From Rhodococcus jostii NBRC 16295 (GTDB lineage Bacteria > Actinomycetota > Actinomycetes > Mycobacteriales > Mycobacteriaceae), in assembly GCF_001894825.1 (NCBI RefSeq), contig NZ_BCWY01000007.1, positions 124,001 through 188,000 of the forward strand: 64,000 nt of DNA, read 5' to 3'. The number at the start of each line of letters is the position of its first letter. The stretch's first letter is position 1. The notes beneath the pieces were generated by a model. The model had not been told where the DNA came from, did no database searches, and saw nothing but the letters and a program-made list of their open reading frames with translations. A program made the translations under genes and the position numbers. Below, one piece after another: positions 16,323-24,939 of the stretch.

Positions 16323-17653
16323 CTCCCGGCATCCCCCGCATCGAGGCGAGCCGTGCCGATTCCGAACACCCGGCCGAGCGGAATCTGCGACTCAACACGA
16401 ACTCCCTCATTCTCGCCAACGTGGTGGCGGGGGCGCTCGGACTCATCTTCTGGGCCGCTGCCGCCCGCCTGTTTCCCGCTCGCGAAGTCGGGGTGGCCTC
16501 GGCGCTCATCACGTCGGCGGTGATGCTGTCGACGTTGTCGATACTGAGCATCGACACGATGTACGAGAGGTTCCTGCCGCTGGCGGGCACCCGCACCGGA
16601 CCATTGCTCAAGCACGGATTCCTGTTGGTTTCGGCCACGTCCCTGCTGTCGGGCGCCGCGCTCGTCGTGTTCGGCCCACGAGATCCGCTGTTCGAATCCG
16701 GCTGGGCGATGGCGTGTTTCCCGCTGTTCGTGATGGTTCTCGCCGTGTTCACCCTGCAGGACAAGGCCACTGCCGGCCTCGGGGTGGCGCGGTGGTCGGC
16801 CGCGAAGAATTCCTTCCATGCGGCGGCGAAACTCGTCGTTCTGCTCGCGCTCGCCGGCACCGACGTCGCGGTGTCCATCGTCTCCGCGTGGGGGGCGACG
16901 GCAGCGGTGGCCGCACTGTGCGTTCTGGTGGCGCTCCACCGCCGATCCCGCTCCCATCCCCGATTCCTCGGGGCGCCGACCCTCCCACCCCGCCGTGAAC
17001 TCTGGGCGTACTTCGGTTCGTCGTTCGGCATCACGGCACTGTGGGCGATCGGTCCTCTCGTGGTGCCGCTGATCGTGGTCACGCAGGTCGGCGCCGAGGC
17101 GAACGCGTATTTCGCGATCGCGTGGGCGATGATCAGCGCGCTCTACCTCATGGTGCACCTGGTCGTCAGCCCGTACGTGGCCGAAGTCGCCGCCCACCCG
17201 GACAGGGTCGCGTCGTTGTCCCGCCGTCTGGTGCGCACCCTCGCCGTGGTGGCGGGTGTCGGCGGGGTGGGACTGGTGGTGGTCGGTCCTGTCCTGCTCG
17301 GTGTGGTCGGAGCCGAGTACCGAACGCACAGTACCGGTTTGCTCTACCTGGCCGGCGTGTTCATACCTCTGTCCGTGGTGGGCGCCGTCTACGAAGGTCT
17401 TGCGCGGGTGCACCGACGGCTGACGTTGGCGCTCGCCGTCCGCGGTGTCTCCACGCTCATCGTCGTCGGCGGCTCCCTGATCGGCACCAGAGCCATCGGC
17501 GTCGTCGGTGTGGGCTGGGCCTACCTCGCGGCGGAGGCGGTGTCGGCGCTGGTGCTGATCGGTCCGGTGGTCTTCTGGCTGCGGCGGGCCTCACAAGAAC
17601 GCGGGTACGACCGAATTCCCGCGGACGATTCGGGAGGTGAGCGAGTTGAGTAG
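16319..17653 (+). CDS. Wzx-like polysaccharide flippase
   Basis: A 444-residue protein with about twelve hydrophobic segments, of the MATE/MVF-like polysaccharide exporter type. The N-terminal half has NTNSLILANVVAGALGLIFW and the family-typical FPAREVGVASALITS. It should flip the lipid-linked repeat unit across the membrane. GTG 16319 overlaps the stop of the previous gene as GTGA. An in-frame extension to 16025 would lie wholly inside the previous gene and is rejected. It sits after four glycosyltransferases and before a polymerase-like gene, as expected in a Wzx/Wzy locus. Confidence 0.85.
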   Translation: MTPGIPRIEASRADSEHPAERNLRLNTNSLILANVVAGALGLIFWAAAARLFPAREVGVASALITSAVMLSTLSILSIDTMYERFLPLAGTRTGPLLKHGFLLVSATSLLSGAALVVFGPRDPLFESGWAMACFPLFVMVLAVFTLQDKATAGLGVARWSAAKNSFHAAAKLVVLLALAGTDVAVSIVSAWGATAAVAALCVLVALHRRSRSHPRFLGAPTLPPRRELWAYFGSSFGITALWAIGPLVVPLIVVTQVGAEANAYFAIAWAMISALYLMVHLVVSPYVAEVAAHPDRVASLSRRLVRTLAVVAGVGGVGLVVVGPVLLGVVGAEYRTHSTGLLYLAGVFIPLSVVGAVYEGLARVHRRLTLALAVRGVSTLIVVGGSLIGTRAIGVVGVGWAYLAAEAVSALVLIGPVVFWLRRASQERGYDRIPADDSGGERVE

Positions 17654-18482
17654 ACGATCGTGGGTCCGGGTGGCCCGTGCGTCACTGATCGGCGTGAGCG
17701 CGGTGCTGATCGCGCAGGCGGCCGGTCCGCCCACCGACACTGCGGTGCAGTCGGTGTCGTGGTATCAAAAGCAGCAGGCACTCATGTTCGACGACTTCAA
17801 CGGACCTGCGGGGTCGCCGCCGAATCCCCAGTGGTGGACCTACGACACCGGCGGTGGCGGGTGGGGAAACGGCGAGTCCCAGACCTACACGTCCTCACCC
17901 TCGAACGTCCGGCTCGACGGTGCCGGGCATCTGGTGATCGAGGCCCGCAACGACGGCGGCCAGTACACCTCCGCCCGCGTCACGACGCAGGGCCGGACCT
18001 CCCTCCTCTACGGTCGCGCCGAAGCTCGCGCGAAGCTCCCTCGCGGCGCGGGAATGCATCCGGCGTTCTGGCTGCTCGGTACCGACCTCGGCGTCGTCGG
18101 CTGGCCGGAAAGCGGCGAGATCGACGCGGTCGAGACGGTCGGCGGTGCCGGCCAGCTCTACAGCAGTGTCATCGGGCCGAAGACGACCGGCGGCGATTGG
18201 CAGGCAGGACCCACCACCGACGTGGCGGCCTCGTTCGTGGACGACTTTCACACGTATTGGGTGGAAAAGGCCCCCGGGAGGGTGACGTTCGGAGTGGACG
18301 GCCAGATCACCGGCGAGGTCTCCGCGGCCGGTCTTCCCCCGAACGAGCGGTGGGTGTTCGACAAACCGTTCTTCCTCCTGCTCAACGTCGCCGTCGGCGG
18401 AGAATGGCCCGGCCCCGCCGACAGTACGACGCCGTTCCCGGCCGCGATGGTCGTCGACTGGGTGCGTGTTTCCGGTGACTAG
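17637..18482 (+). CDS. Secreted GH16 beta-glucanase-like glycoside hydrolase
   Basis: A protein of up to 281 residues with an N-terminal signal-like helix (ASLIGVSAVLIAQAAG) and a GH16 jelly-roll domain. The catalytic signature E-I-D-A-V-E spans residues 161-166 (nucleophile E161, acid/base E166), preceded by the substrate-cleft segment MHPAFWLLG. GTG 17637 begins inside the flippase gene; TTG 17646 has the better ribosome site (GGAGGTG) and may be the real start. GH16 enzymes cleave or transglycosylate beta-1,3/1,4-glucans and galactans. Within a polysaccharide operon it may trim or release the product. Confidence 0.88.
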   Translation: MSELSRRSWVRVARASLIGVSAVLIAQAAGPPTDTAVQSVSWYQKQQALMFDDFNGPAGSPPNPQWWTYDTGGGGWGNGESQTYTSSPSNVRLDGAGHLVIEARNDGGQYTSARVTTQGRTSLLYGRAEARAKLPRGAGMHPAFWLLGTDLGVVGWPESGEIDAVETVGGAGQLYSSVIGPKTTGGDWQAGPTTDVAASFVDDFHTYWVEKAPGRVTFGVDGQITGEVSAAGLPPNERWVFDKPFFLLLNVAVGGEWPGPADSTTPFPAAMVVDWVRVSGD

Positions 18483-20613
18483 GTCCACGGTTCAGCTCGA
18501 CCCACCCCGGCGCGAGGCAGTCGATGCCACCGCCGCCGAGGAGCCCTCCGGTGCGGCCCGGGCCGCACATTTCGACACCTTCGCCCTCGTGTCGGCGGCG
18601 GTCGGTGCGCTCGCGCTGACTCCACTGTCGCCGGAGTTGCGCGCGATCATGCTCGCGGCCTTCGTTCTCACCGGGCCGGGACTGGCCGTGGTGACGTGGA
18701 TGCGACTGCAGACGCCCGCGATCGTCGCCGCGGTACCCCTGACGGGTCTGTCGATGATGACGGGTTTCACCGCCGTCATCGGGTGGTCGAATCGTTGGCT
18801 GCCCGTCCCGTTCCTGCTGACCCTCGTCGGCGGTGTCGTTCTCTCGGTGCTCCTGCACGCGCGACATGCGGGCGGACTCGCCACTCTCGTGCCCGCCCGG
18901 CCGAGGGGAACGACCCTGCGCGGCAACGTGCCCCTGCTCTGTACGCTGGCCACGCTGGGCGTGTGGCTGGCGCTCCTACCCGGGTTGCTGAATGTGCCGT
19001 ACTCCGAGTTCGGACTACTGGCCGTCGGCACCGGGCCGGGACTCGTCGTCGTCGTGGTCTCGATGGTCGGGGCCTTCGCCTGGGCGTTGCGGAAGAACCA
19101 CGTCGTCTCCGCCGCGGTGATCGTCGGCGCCGTGATCGTCGTGCAGCGGGCAACCGTCAGCGTGATCACCGAGGCGCCGATCTACACCTGGACGTACAAG
19201 CACATCGGTGTGGTGGACTACATCCAACAGCACCAGGCACTTCCGCCGCGCGGGATCGACGTGTACGGCGAATGGCCCGCCTTCTTCACGGCGTTCGCCT
19301 GGTTCGGTGACATCACGTCCGTCGATTCGCTCCTCGTCGCACAGTGGTTCGCCCCGGTAGTGCACGCCCTGCTGGCATTGCTCGTCGGCGCACTGGCGAT
19401 GTTGCTGGGGCTGGAGATCCGGCATGCGCTCGCGGCGGCGATGATCGTCGAACTCGCGAACTGGGTCGGGCAGGACTATTTCGCTCCCCAGGCGTTCGCA
19501 TTACTCATGGCGGTCGGCGTGCTGGCACTGCTGGTCGCCTCCCGCACCTGCCACCAGGCGGGTTACATTGCACTGCTTGCGTTCGCCGCGCTCATCCCGA
19601 CGCATCAGCTGACGCCGTACTGGCTGCTCGGGGTCATCGTGGCGCTGGTCGTGACACGGCAGATCAAGCCCTGGTGGTTGCCCATTCCGTATATGGCGAT
19701 GCTCATCGGCTACCTCGTCCCGCGGATGTACGTCGTACTCCCGCACGGGCTGTTCTCGGGCGCGAACCCCGTTGCCAACGGAACCAGCAACGTCGAGTAC
19801 GCCGGTTCCCTGGGCAAACTCGTCACCTCGACCGTATGCCGCGGGCTGTCCGCCGCGGTGATCCTGTTCGCCCTCGTCGGAATCGTCGTGTGGTGGCGGC
19901 AGGGCCGGCCGTTCCTCATTCCGATGATCATGGCGTTCAGTTCGTTCTCCCTGCTCTTTCTGCAGAGCTACGGCGGTGAGGCCATCTTCCGGGTGTACCT
20001 GTACGCGCTGCCGGGGTGCGCAATCCTGATCGCGCCGCTGCTCCTCGCCGCGGTCACGGTCACCGGTCGTCATGTCGCCCTCGAACGGGTGACCACGGTG
20101 TTCGCCGCTGTCGCGCTGGGCGGTGCGGCCGTCGCCGGGATGCAAGGCTATTACGGACTGTGGTCGCTGGTGGTGGAATACCGATCGCAGGTCATGCTGT
20201 TCGACGACCTGACCGCGGACATTCATGGTCCCGCCATGATCACCAGTCTGGATTCGGCAGGGTTTCCCAGTCGCGCCACCGCCGACTACGCCGATCTGGC
20301 CAAGTACGATCAGGACTTCGACACGCCCATCGTCGACCGCTGGCCCGAGTTCGCCAAGTACTTTCCCGACGCCCACCAGTTCGACGACATCACGCTGGTT
20401 GCGGAATCGAGCAGCACCGAAACCTATTTCGTGTTCACGAGTCAATCGAACGATGCCATCGAGTATTACCGGTACTTCACTCCGGAGGCGGTCGCGAGGT
20501 TCGAGGACCAGTTTCGTCTGAGCCCACAGTGGTCGATCCGTCTCCAGGACGCGCACACGACCGTCTACCAGTTCGACCGCACCGGTTCGGGAGCGGACAT
20601 CACCGGCGGTTGA
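18466..20613 (+). CDS. Large polytopic membrane protein, probable polysaccharide polymerase or GT-C enzyme
   Basis: A 715-residue protein with roughly a dozen or more membrane helices and a C-terminal soluble region of about 130 residues after residue 575. A periplasmic loop (YTWTYKHIGVVDYIQQHQ, about residue 240) follows the early helices, as in GT-C glycosyltransferases and Wzy-type polymerases. I recognise no specific family motif. GTG 18475 is an alternative start. It is the last gene of the first unit and, lying beside a flippase and repeat-unit glycosyltransferases, most likely polymerises or transfers the glycan outside the membrane. Confidence 0.75.
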   Translation: MFPVTRSTVQLDPPRREAVDATAAEEPSGAARAAHFDTFALVSAAVGALALTPLSPELRAIMLAAFVLTGPGLAVVTWMRLQTPAIVAAVPLTGLSMMTGFTAVIGWSNRWLPVPFLLTLVGGVVLSVLLHARHAGGLATLVPARPRGTTLRGNVPLLCTLATLGVWLALLPGLLNVPYSEFGLLAVGTGPGLVVVVVSMVGAFAWALRKNHVVSAAVIVGAVIVVQRATVSVITEAPIYTWTYKHIGVVDYIQQHQALPPRGIDVYGEWPAFFTAFAWFGDITSVDSLLVAQWFAPVVHALLALLVGALAMLLGLEIRHALAAAMIVELANWVGQDYFAPQAFALLMAVGVLALLVASRTCHQAGYIALLAFAALIPTHQLTPYWLLGVIVALVVTRQIKPWWLPIPYMAMLIGYLVPRMYVVLPHGLFSGANPVANGTSNVEYAGSLGKLVTSTVCRGLSAAVILFALVGIVVWWRQGRPFLIPMIMAFSSFSLLFLQSYGGEAIFRVYLYALPGCAILIAPLLLAAVTVTGRHVALERVTTVFAAVALGGAAVAGMQGYYGLWSLVVEYRSQVMLFDDLTADIHGPAMITSLDSAGFPSRATADYADLAKYDQDFDTPIVDRWPEFAKYFPDAHQFDDITLVAESSSTETYFVFTSQSNDAIEYYRYFTPEAVARFEDQFRLSPQWSIRLQDAHTTVYQFDRTGSGADITGG

Positions 20614-20650
20614 GGCCACATAAACAAGGGCATAGAACAACGAAGCGATT

Positions 20651-20776
20651 AATAACAGGGCAGAGGTTTGTTTTAGCCGAATAATGTGGAAGACTGGTCT
20701 GATCGGAACCCGAGCCGAGAAGGCCCCCGCGAGGGGCGAGTCGGCGGGTGCGGGGCCGGGGCGGGAGATCAGCACG
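20651..20776 (+). ncRNA. Conserved structured leader, copy B
   Basis: The second copy of the leader at 11880-12004. P1 CTGATC (20699-20704) pairs with GATCAG (20767-20772). P2 ACCCG (20708-20712) pairs with CGGGT (20745-20749) and is extended here by CCGA (20715-20718) with TCGG (20741-20744). P3 GCCCC (20723-20727) pairs with GGGGC (20733-20737) across a CGCGA loop. The P3 bases differ from copy A but pairing is kept, which supports a real RNA. No uridine run follows, so translational control is more likely than termination. The Shine-Dalgarno GGGAG again abuts the P1 3' strand, and the first ATG comes four bases after it. Confidence 0.7.
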
Positions 20777-20929
20777 ATGGCGATATCGAATGCCGCGCTC
20801 AGAGTGAAGCGCGAGACCACGATGCCTCCGGATATTCCTGCGCCCCAGCGCACCTGGCGACGGAGGGCGATGCCGCCGAGCGAGATTCGACGCAACCTTC
20901 GACAGTTACCGAGTATCGACACGATGTGA
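20777..20929 (+). CDS. Small arginine-rich open frame directly behind leader B
   Basis: A 50-residue frame, MAISNAALRVKRETT through to SIDTM, whose ATG sits at the position used by the first glycosyltransferase behind leader A. It is basic (ten Arg), has no membrane segment and resembles no family I know. Its stop lies 10 bases before the ATG of the dioxygenase gene, which has its own GAGGACA ribosome site. It may be a leader peptide coupling the structured RNA to the downstream operon, or the shortened remnant of a former first gene. Confidence 0.5.
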   Translation: MAISNAALRVKRETTMPPDIPAPQRTWRRRAMPPSEIRRNLRQLPSIDTM

Positions 20930-20939
20930 GGACAGACCC

Positions 20940-21869
20940 ATGGCATTTGTGATTTCGACCGAGTCCGATGTGACGGACGAGGCCAGACGTTCGCGAATCT
21001 TCTCGGGCGAGGTGTTCTGCTTCCCGGCCCGCGACTCGATCCGCGCCTTCAGTGAATTCGCGTGGGAATTGATCGACGCCGCCTTCGGTGCGCACGATCC
21101 GTCGACCGCTCACGACGACCTCCCCGTCGAGGAGTACGTGCGCATCCTCGGGCCGCTCAAGACCGGATTCACCCACCACCCCCACTCCAAGGAACTGCTC
21201 CGCGACGTTCTCGTCGACCTCGGAGCCGACATCACCCGGACGTACTTCGACGTGCCCAAGCTGCGTGTAGTCCCCCCGGCGTCGTATCTCACTGCGGGCC
21301 TGGGGTACAACTACACGCCGCACCGAGACACCTGGTATTCCTCACCGCAGTGCCAGAACAACTGGTGGGCACCGATTCTCGGCGTGACCGACAAGAGCTG
21401 CATGGCGTTCCATCCCGAGTTCTGGCAGAGGCCGACCGACAATTCGAGCGCCGACTTCGACGCCTACGAATGGAACCGTTCGTCCCGTCGCGACGCCGCG
21501 CTCTACATCAAGGACGACCCACGGCCGCATCCGCGGCTCAGCGGACAGGACCCCGGCAGCGAAGTCCGGATCGTCGGGGAAGTCGGCTCCATCCTGTCGT
21601 TCTCGGGCGCCCAACTGCACGCCACGGTGCCGAACACCACCGGCCGGGCCCGATTCAGTTTCGACTTCCGCACCATCGCCCTCGACGATCTCCTCGCGAA
21701 GGCGGGCCCCCCGAACGTCGATTCCCACTCGACCGGAACCTCCGTCCGCGACTACCTGCGGGCCGACACCTACGACCGGGTGCCCGAAGACGTCGTGGCG
21801 CAGTACGACGAGGGCGGCAGCACCGACGGCGTCCTCGTGTTCGACCCTTCCGTACTCGAAGTCACGTAG
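20940..21869 (+). CDS. Fe(II)/2-oxoglutarate-dependent oxygenase-like protein
   Basis: A 309-residue protein with a double-stranded beta-helix pattern. The iron-binding motif H-x-D is in YTPHRDTWYSS (about residue 127), and the distal His plus the 2-oxoglutarate-binding Arg appear in LSFSGAQLHATVP and RARFSFDFR (about residues 219-245). No named subfamily is recognised. It is the first full-length gene of the nucleotide-sugar unit, upstream of the SDR, aminotransferase, cytidylyltransferase and C-methyltransferase genes, so it may hydroxylate the sugar or an attached group. Confidence 0.7.
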   Translation: MAFVISTESDVTDEARRSRIFSGEVFCFPARDSIRAFSEFAWELIDAAFGAHDPSTAHDDLPVEEYVRILGPLKTGFTHHPHSKELLRDVLVDLGADITRTYFDVPKLRVVPPASYLTAGLGYNYTPHRDTWYSSPQCQNNWWAPILGVTDKSCMAFHPEFWQRPTDNSSADFDAYEWNRSSRRDAALYIKDDPRPHPRLSGQDPGSEVRIVGEVGSILSFSGAQLHATVPNTTGRARFSFDFRTIALDDLLAKAGPPNVDSHSTGTSVRDYLRADTYDRVPEDVVAQYDEGGSTDGVLVFDPSVLEVT

Positions 21870-21893
21870 AAGCAGCATCGAGGAGCCGGTGAA

Positions 21894-22946
21894 ATGACCG
21901 ACAGCACATCATCACCCATGAGAATTCTGGTAACCGGGCACCTGGGTTATCTGGGCGTCGAGATGACTCCGCTGCTCGTCGGCCTCGGACACGAGGTCGT
22001 CGGCCTCGACACCGGCTACTTCGCCGGGTGCGACTTCCTCGCTCCTCCCGAACCATTGCCGATGCTCGACATCGACGTGCGCGACGTCACCCCGGCCGAC
22101 CTCGCCGGCTTCGACGCCGTCGTCCACCTCGCCGCCCTGTCGAACGATCCACTGTCCGACATCGACCCGAGGCTGACGTACGACATCAACCTCGAGGCAT
22201 CCGTCCGGCTCGCGAAGGCGGCGAAGGCCGCGGGCGTCGGCCGGTTCGTCTTCTCGTCCTCGTGCAGCCTGTACGGCGCGGGCAGCGACCTCGAACTGGA
22301 CGAAGGGGCGGCGTTCAATCCCGTGACACCGTACGGGGAATCGAAGGTCCGAGTAGAACAGGAACTGTCCCGGCTCGCCGGCGACGACTTCTCACCGGTG
22401 TATCTGCGCAACGCCACGGCGTACGGGCTCTCACGCCGACTGCGTGCGGACGTCGTCGTCAACAACCTGCTCGGGCACGCGGCGACCACGGGGAAGGTAT
22501 TGCTGCAGAGCGACGGCACACCGTGGCGGCCGCTCGTCCATGTCCTCGACATCGCGCACGCGTTCGCGCAGGCGCTCGCGGCCCCGAGAGACATCGTCCA
22601 CGATCAGGCGTTCAACGTCGGGCGCGTCGGCGAGAACTACCAGGTGCTCGACGTCGCGAGACTCGTCGCCGAGGTCGTACCCGATTGCGTGGTCGGGCAT
22701 TCGGAAGGGGCGATGCCCGACATCCGTGACTACCGCGTCGACTTCTCGAAGATCGAGCGGGAGCTACCCGGATATCGGCCCCAGTGGACCCTGCGCCGGG
22801 GAATCGAACAACTCTGGGCCGCATATTCCGACGGCGGAATGACAGCGGAGCGGTTCGAGGGACCGCAATACTTCCGGCTGAGAACCATCCAGCAACACCT
22901 CGATCACGGTCGGCTCGACAGCGACCTGCGCTGGGTGTCACCATGA
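21894..22946 (+). CDS. NAD-dependent epimerase/dehydratase (extended SDR)
   Basis: A 350-residue extended short-chain dehydrogenase. The nucleotide-binding GHLGYLG lies at about residues 15-21, VVHLAALSNDP at about residue 80, the catalytic Ser region FSSSCSLYG at about residue 119 and Y-G-E-S-K (catalytic Tyr and Lys) at about residues 144-148. A start at the internal ATG (MRILVTG) is possible. The product is a 4,6-dehydratase, epimerase or ketoreductase acting on a nucleotide sugar. Because rfbF lies in the same unit, a CDP-activated hexose is the likely substrate; the sequence is not a typical RfbG. Confidence 0.85.
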   Translation: MTDSTSSPMRILVTGHLGYLGVEMTPLLVGLGHEVVGLDTGYFAGCDFLAPPEPLPMLDIDVRDVTPADLAGFDAVVHLAALSNDPLSDIDPRLTYDINLEASVRLAKAAKAAGVGRFVFSSSCSLYGAGSDLELDEGAAFNPVTPYGESKVRVEQELSRLAGDDFSPVYLRNATAYGLSRRLRADVVVNNLLGHAATTGKVLLQSDGTPWRPLVHVLDIAHAFAQALAAPRDIVHDQAFNVGRVGENYQVLDVARLVAEVVPDCVVGHSEGAMPDIRDYRVDFSKIERELPGYRPQWTLRRGIEQLWAAYSDGGMTAERFEGPQYFRLRTIQQHLDHGRLDSDLRWVSP

Positions 22947-24133
22947 TCGAGCCGGCCTCGGTCCCGGACGTCGAGGAACGCGCGGCCCTCCGCGAGCAGG
23001 ACCGCATCCCGGTTGCCGGGCCGTGGGTGACCGATCTCGAGGTCCGGTACGTCGCGGAAGCCGCGGCGAACGACTGGTACACCCACGCCGGCGAGTCCGT
23101 CGGCCTCTTCGAGACGGAGTTCGCCGACTATCTCGGGACCGACTTCGCCGCGGCAGTGCCCCACTGCACCTCCGCGCTGCACCTCGCGATGCTCGCCCTC
23201 GACCTGGGTCCCGGCGACGAGGTGATCGTCCCGGAATCGACGTGGGTGGCGACCGCGGCACCGATCACCTACGTCGGCGCCACCCCCGTCTTCGCCGACA
23301 TCGACGCCGGCACCTGGTGCCTGTCCCCGGATTCGCTCGCGGAGTGCCTCACCCGGCGCACCAGGGCCGTCGTCACCGTCGACCTGTACGGCGGCATGCC
23401 GGACATGGAGGCCGTTCGCTCGGTCGCGGACGGTCTCCCGATCATCGAGGACGCCGCCCAGTCCATCGGCGGGAAGCTCGGCGATCGTTTCGCCGGAACG
23501 CTGGGCGACGTCGGGACCTTCAGCTTCCACGGCACGAAGACGCTGACGACCGGTGAGGGCGGAATGGTCGTGACCGACCGGAGCGACCTCTCGGAGCGGA
23601 TACTTCGGTTGCGCGACCACGGTCGCACGCCGGCGGACCACCGGTTCTTCACCACCGAGGAGCTGGCCTTCAAGTACAAGATGAGCAGTCTGCAGGCCGC
23701 ATTCGGCCGGGCCCAGCTGGCCCGCATCGACGAACTCCTGGACAAGAAGCGGCAGATCTTCGAATGGTACGAAGAGCGCCTCGCCGACGTTCCCGGTGTG
23801 CAGCTGAACCGCCGACGGGACGGCCTCACGAACACGTTCTGGATGGTCACCGCCGTCCTCGACCCGGCCTACCGGCTGCCGGCCCGCCGAATGATGGAAC
23901 TGTTCGACCTGCACTCGGTGGACACCCGCCCCTTCCTGCCCCCACTCAGTTCGCTGCCCGCATTCGCGGGATACGACACCGTCGCGACGGCGGCGCGCCG
24001 GAACAAGACCGCATACGACATCGCTGCACGCTCGATCAATCTGCCGTCGGCACTCATGCTGACCGAAGCACAGGTCGACCGGGTGTGCGACGTCCTACTC
24101 ACCATTCTTCGACCACGTAAGGAAACGTCATGA
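22943..24133 (+). CDS. DegT/DnrJ/EryC1-family sugar aminotransferase
   Basis: A 396-residue PLP enzyme. The start ATG overlaps the SDR stop (ATGA). Conserved elements: HCTSALHLAM for cofactor phosphate binding, VTVDLYGGMPDM, EDAAQSIGG and the Schiff-base lysine K199 in HGTKTLTTGEGG. Lysine, rather than the histidine of RfbH-type 3-dehydratases, argues for transamination of a keto-sugar. It would convert a CDP-keto-hexose into an amino sugar alongside the C-methyltransferase encoded two genes downstream. Confidence 0.9.
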   Translation: MIEPASVPDVEERAALREQDRIPVAGPWVTDLEVRYVAEAAANDWYTHAGESVGLFETEFADYLGTDFAAAVPHCTSALHLAMLALDLGPGDEVIVPESTWVATAAPITYVGATPVFADIDAGTWCLSPDSLAECLTRRTRAVVTVDLYGGMPDMEAVRSVADGLPIIEDAAQSIGGKLGDRFAGTLGDVGTFSFHGTKTLTTGEGGMVVTDRSDLSERILRLRDHGRTPADHRFFTTEELAFKYKMSSLQAAFGRAQLARIDELLDKKRQIFEWYEERLADVPGVQLNRRRDGLTNTFWMVTAVLDPAYRLPARRMMELFDLHSVDTRPFLPPLSSLPAFAGYDTVATAARRNKTAYDIAARSINLPSALMLTEAQVDRVCDVLLTILRPRKETS

Positions 24134-24939
24134 AGGCCGTCATTCTCGCCGGTGGACGCGGCACCCGAATCAGCGAAGAGTCGCAGAGCCGGCCGAAGCC
24201 CATGGTGGAGATCGGTGGACGCCCGATCCTCTGGCACATCATGAAGATCTACGGCGAAGCCGGCGTCACCGAGTTCATCATCCTGCTCGGCTACAAGGGC
24301 TACATGATCAAGGAGTACTTCGCCAACTACTTCCTGCACATGTCCGACGTGACGATCGACCTGGCCACCGACACCACCAAGACGCTCTCCTCGAAGACCG
24401 AGCCGTGGACCGTCACCCTGCTCGACACGGGCGCCTCGACCATGACCGGCGGACGCCTACTTCGGGCGAAGGAGCACATCGGCGACGACGTCTTCTCCTT
24501 CACCTACGGCGACGGCGTCACCGACGTCGACATTCGCCGGGTCGCCGACTTCCATCGGACGTCCGGTTCGATCGCGACGGTCACCGCGGTGCAGCCGCCC
24601 GGCCGCTACGGCGCTCTCCGCATGGAGGAGGACCGGGTGCAGTTCCAGGAGAAGCCGCGCGGCAGCAGCGGCTGGGTGAACGGCGGATTCTTCGTCGCCT
24701 CACCGTCCGTCCTCGATTACATCGACGGCGACGACACTGTCTTCGAAGGGGCTCCGCTGGAGCGACTTTCGGCCGACGGCGAACTGACCGCGTATCAGCA
24801 CCCCGGCTTCTGGCGGGGAATGGACACGTTGTGGGACAAGATCTACCTCAACGAACTCTGGGACAACGACAAGGCCCCCTGGAAGATCTGGAACGACGGA
24901 CTGGGTGGCAGGGGAGACGATCATGAGTACTCCCTGTAG
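24130..24939 (+). CDS. rfbF: Glucose-1-phosphate cytidylyltransferase
   Basis: A 269-residue nucleotidyltransferase that makes CDP-glucose from CTP and glucose 1-phosphate, the entry step to CDP-deoxysugars. It opens with KAVILAGGRGTRISEES and has RPKPMVEIGGRPILWHIM, the FTYGDGVTDVD metal site (about residue 127) and the C-terminal signature HPGFWRGMDTLWDK. Length and motifs match RfbF/DdhA closely. Its ATG overlaps the aminotransferase stop (ATGA), so the two are translated together. Confidence 0.95.
   Translation: MKAVILAGGRGTRISEESQSRPKPMVEIGGRPILWHIMKIYGEAGVTEFIILLGYKGYMIKEYFANYFLHMSDVTIDLATDTTKTLSSKTEPWTVTLLDTGASTMTGGRLLRAKEHIGDDVFSFTYGDGVTDVDIRRVADFHRTSGSIATVTAVQPPGRYGALRMEEDRVQFQEKPRGSSGWVNGGFFVASPSVLDYIDGDDTVFEGAPLERLSADGELTAYQHPGFWRGMDTLWDKIYLNELWDNDKAPWKIWNDGLGGRGDDHEYSL

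Noticed and set aside
16692-16710. tRNA T-loop-like GTTCGAATCC
   Set aside because: It is in frame inside the flippase gene, and no acceptor, D or anticodon stem lies around it.
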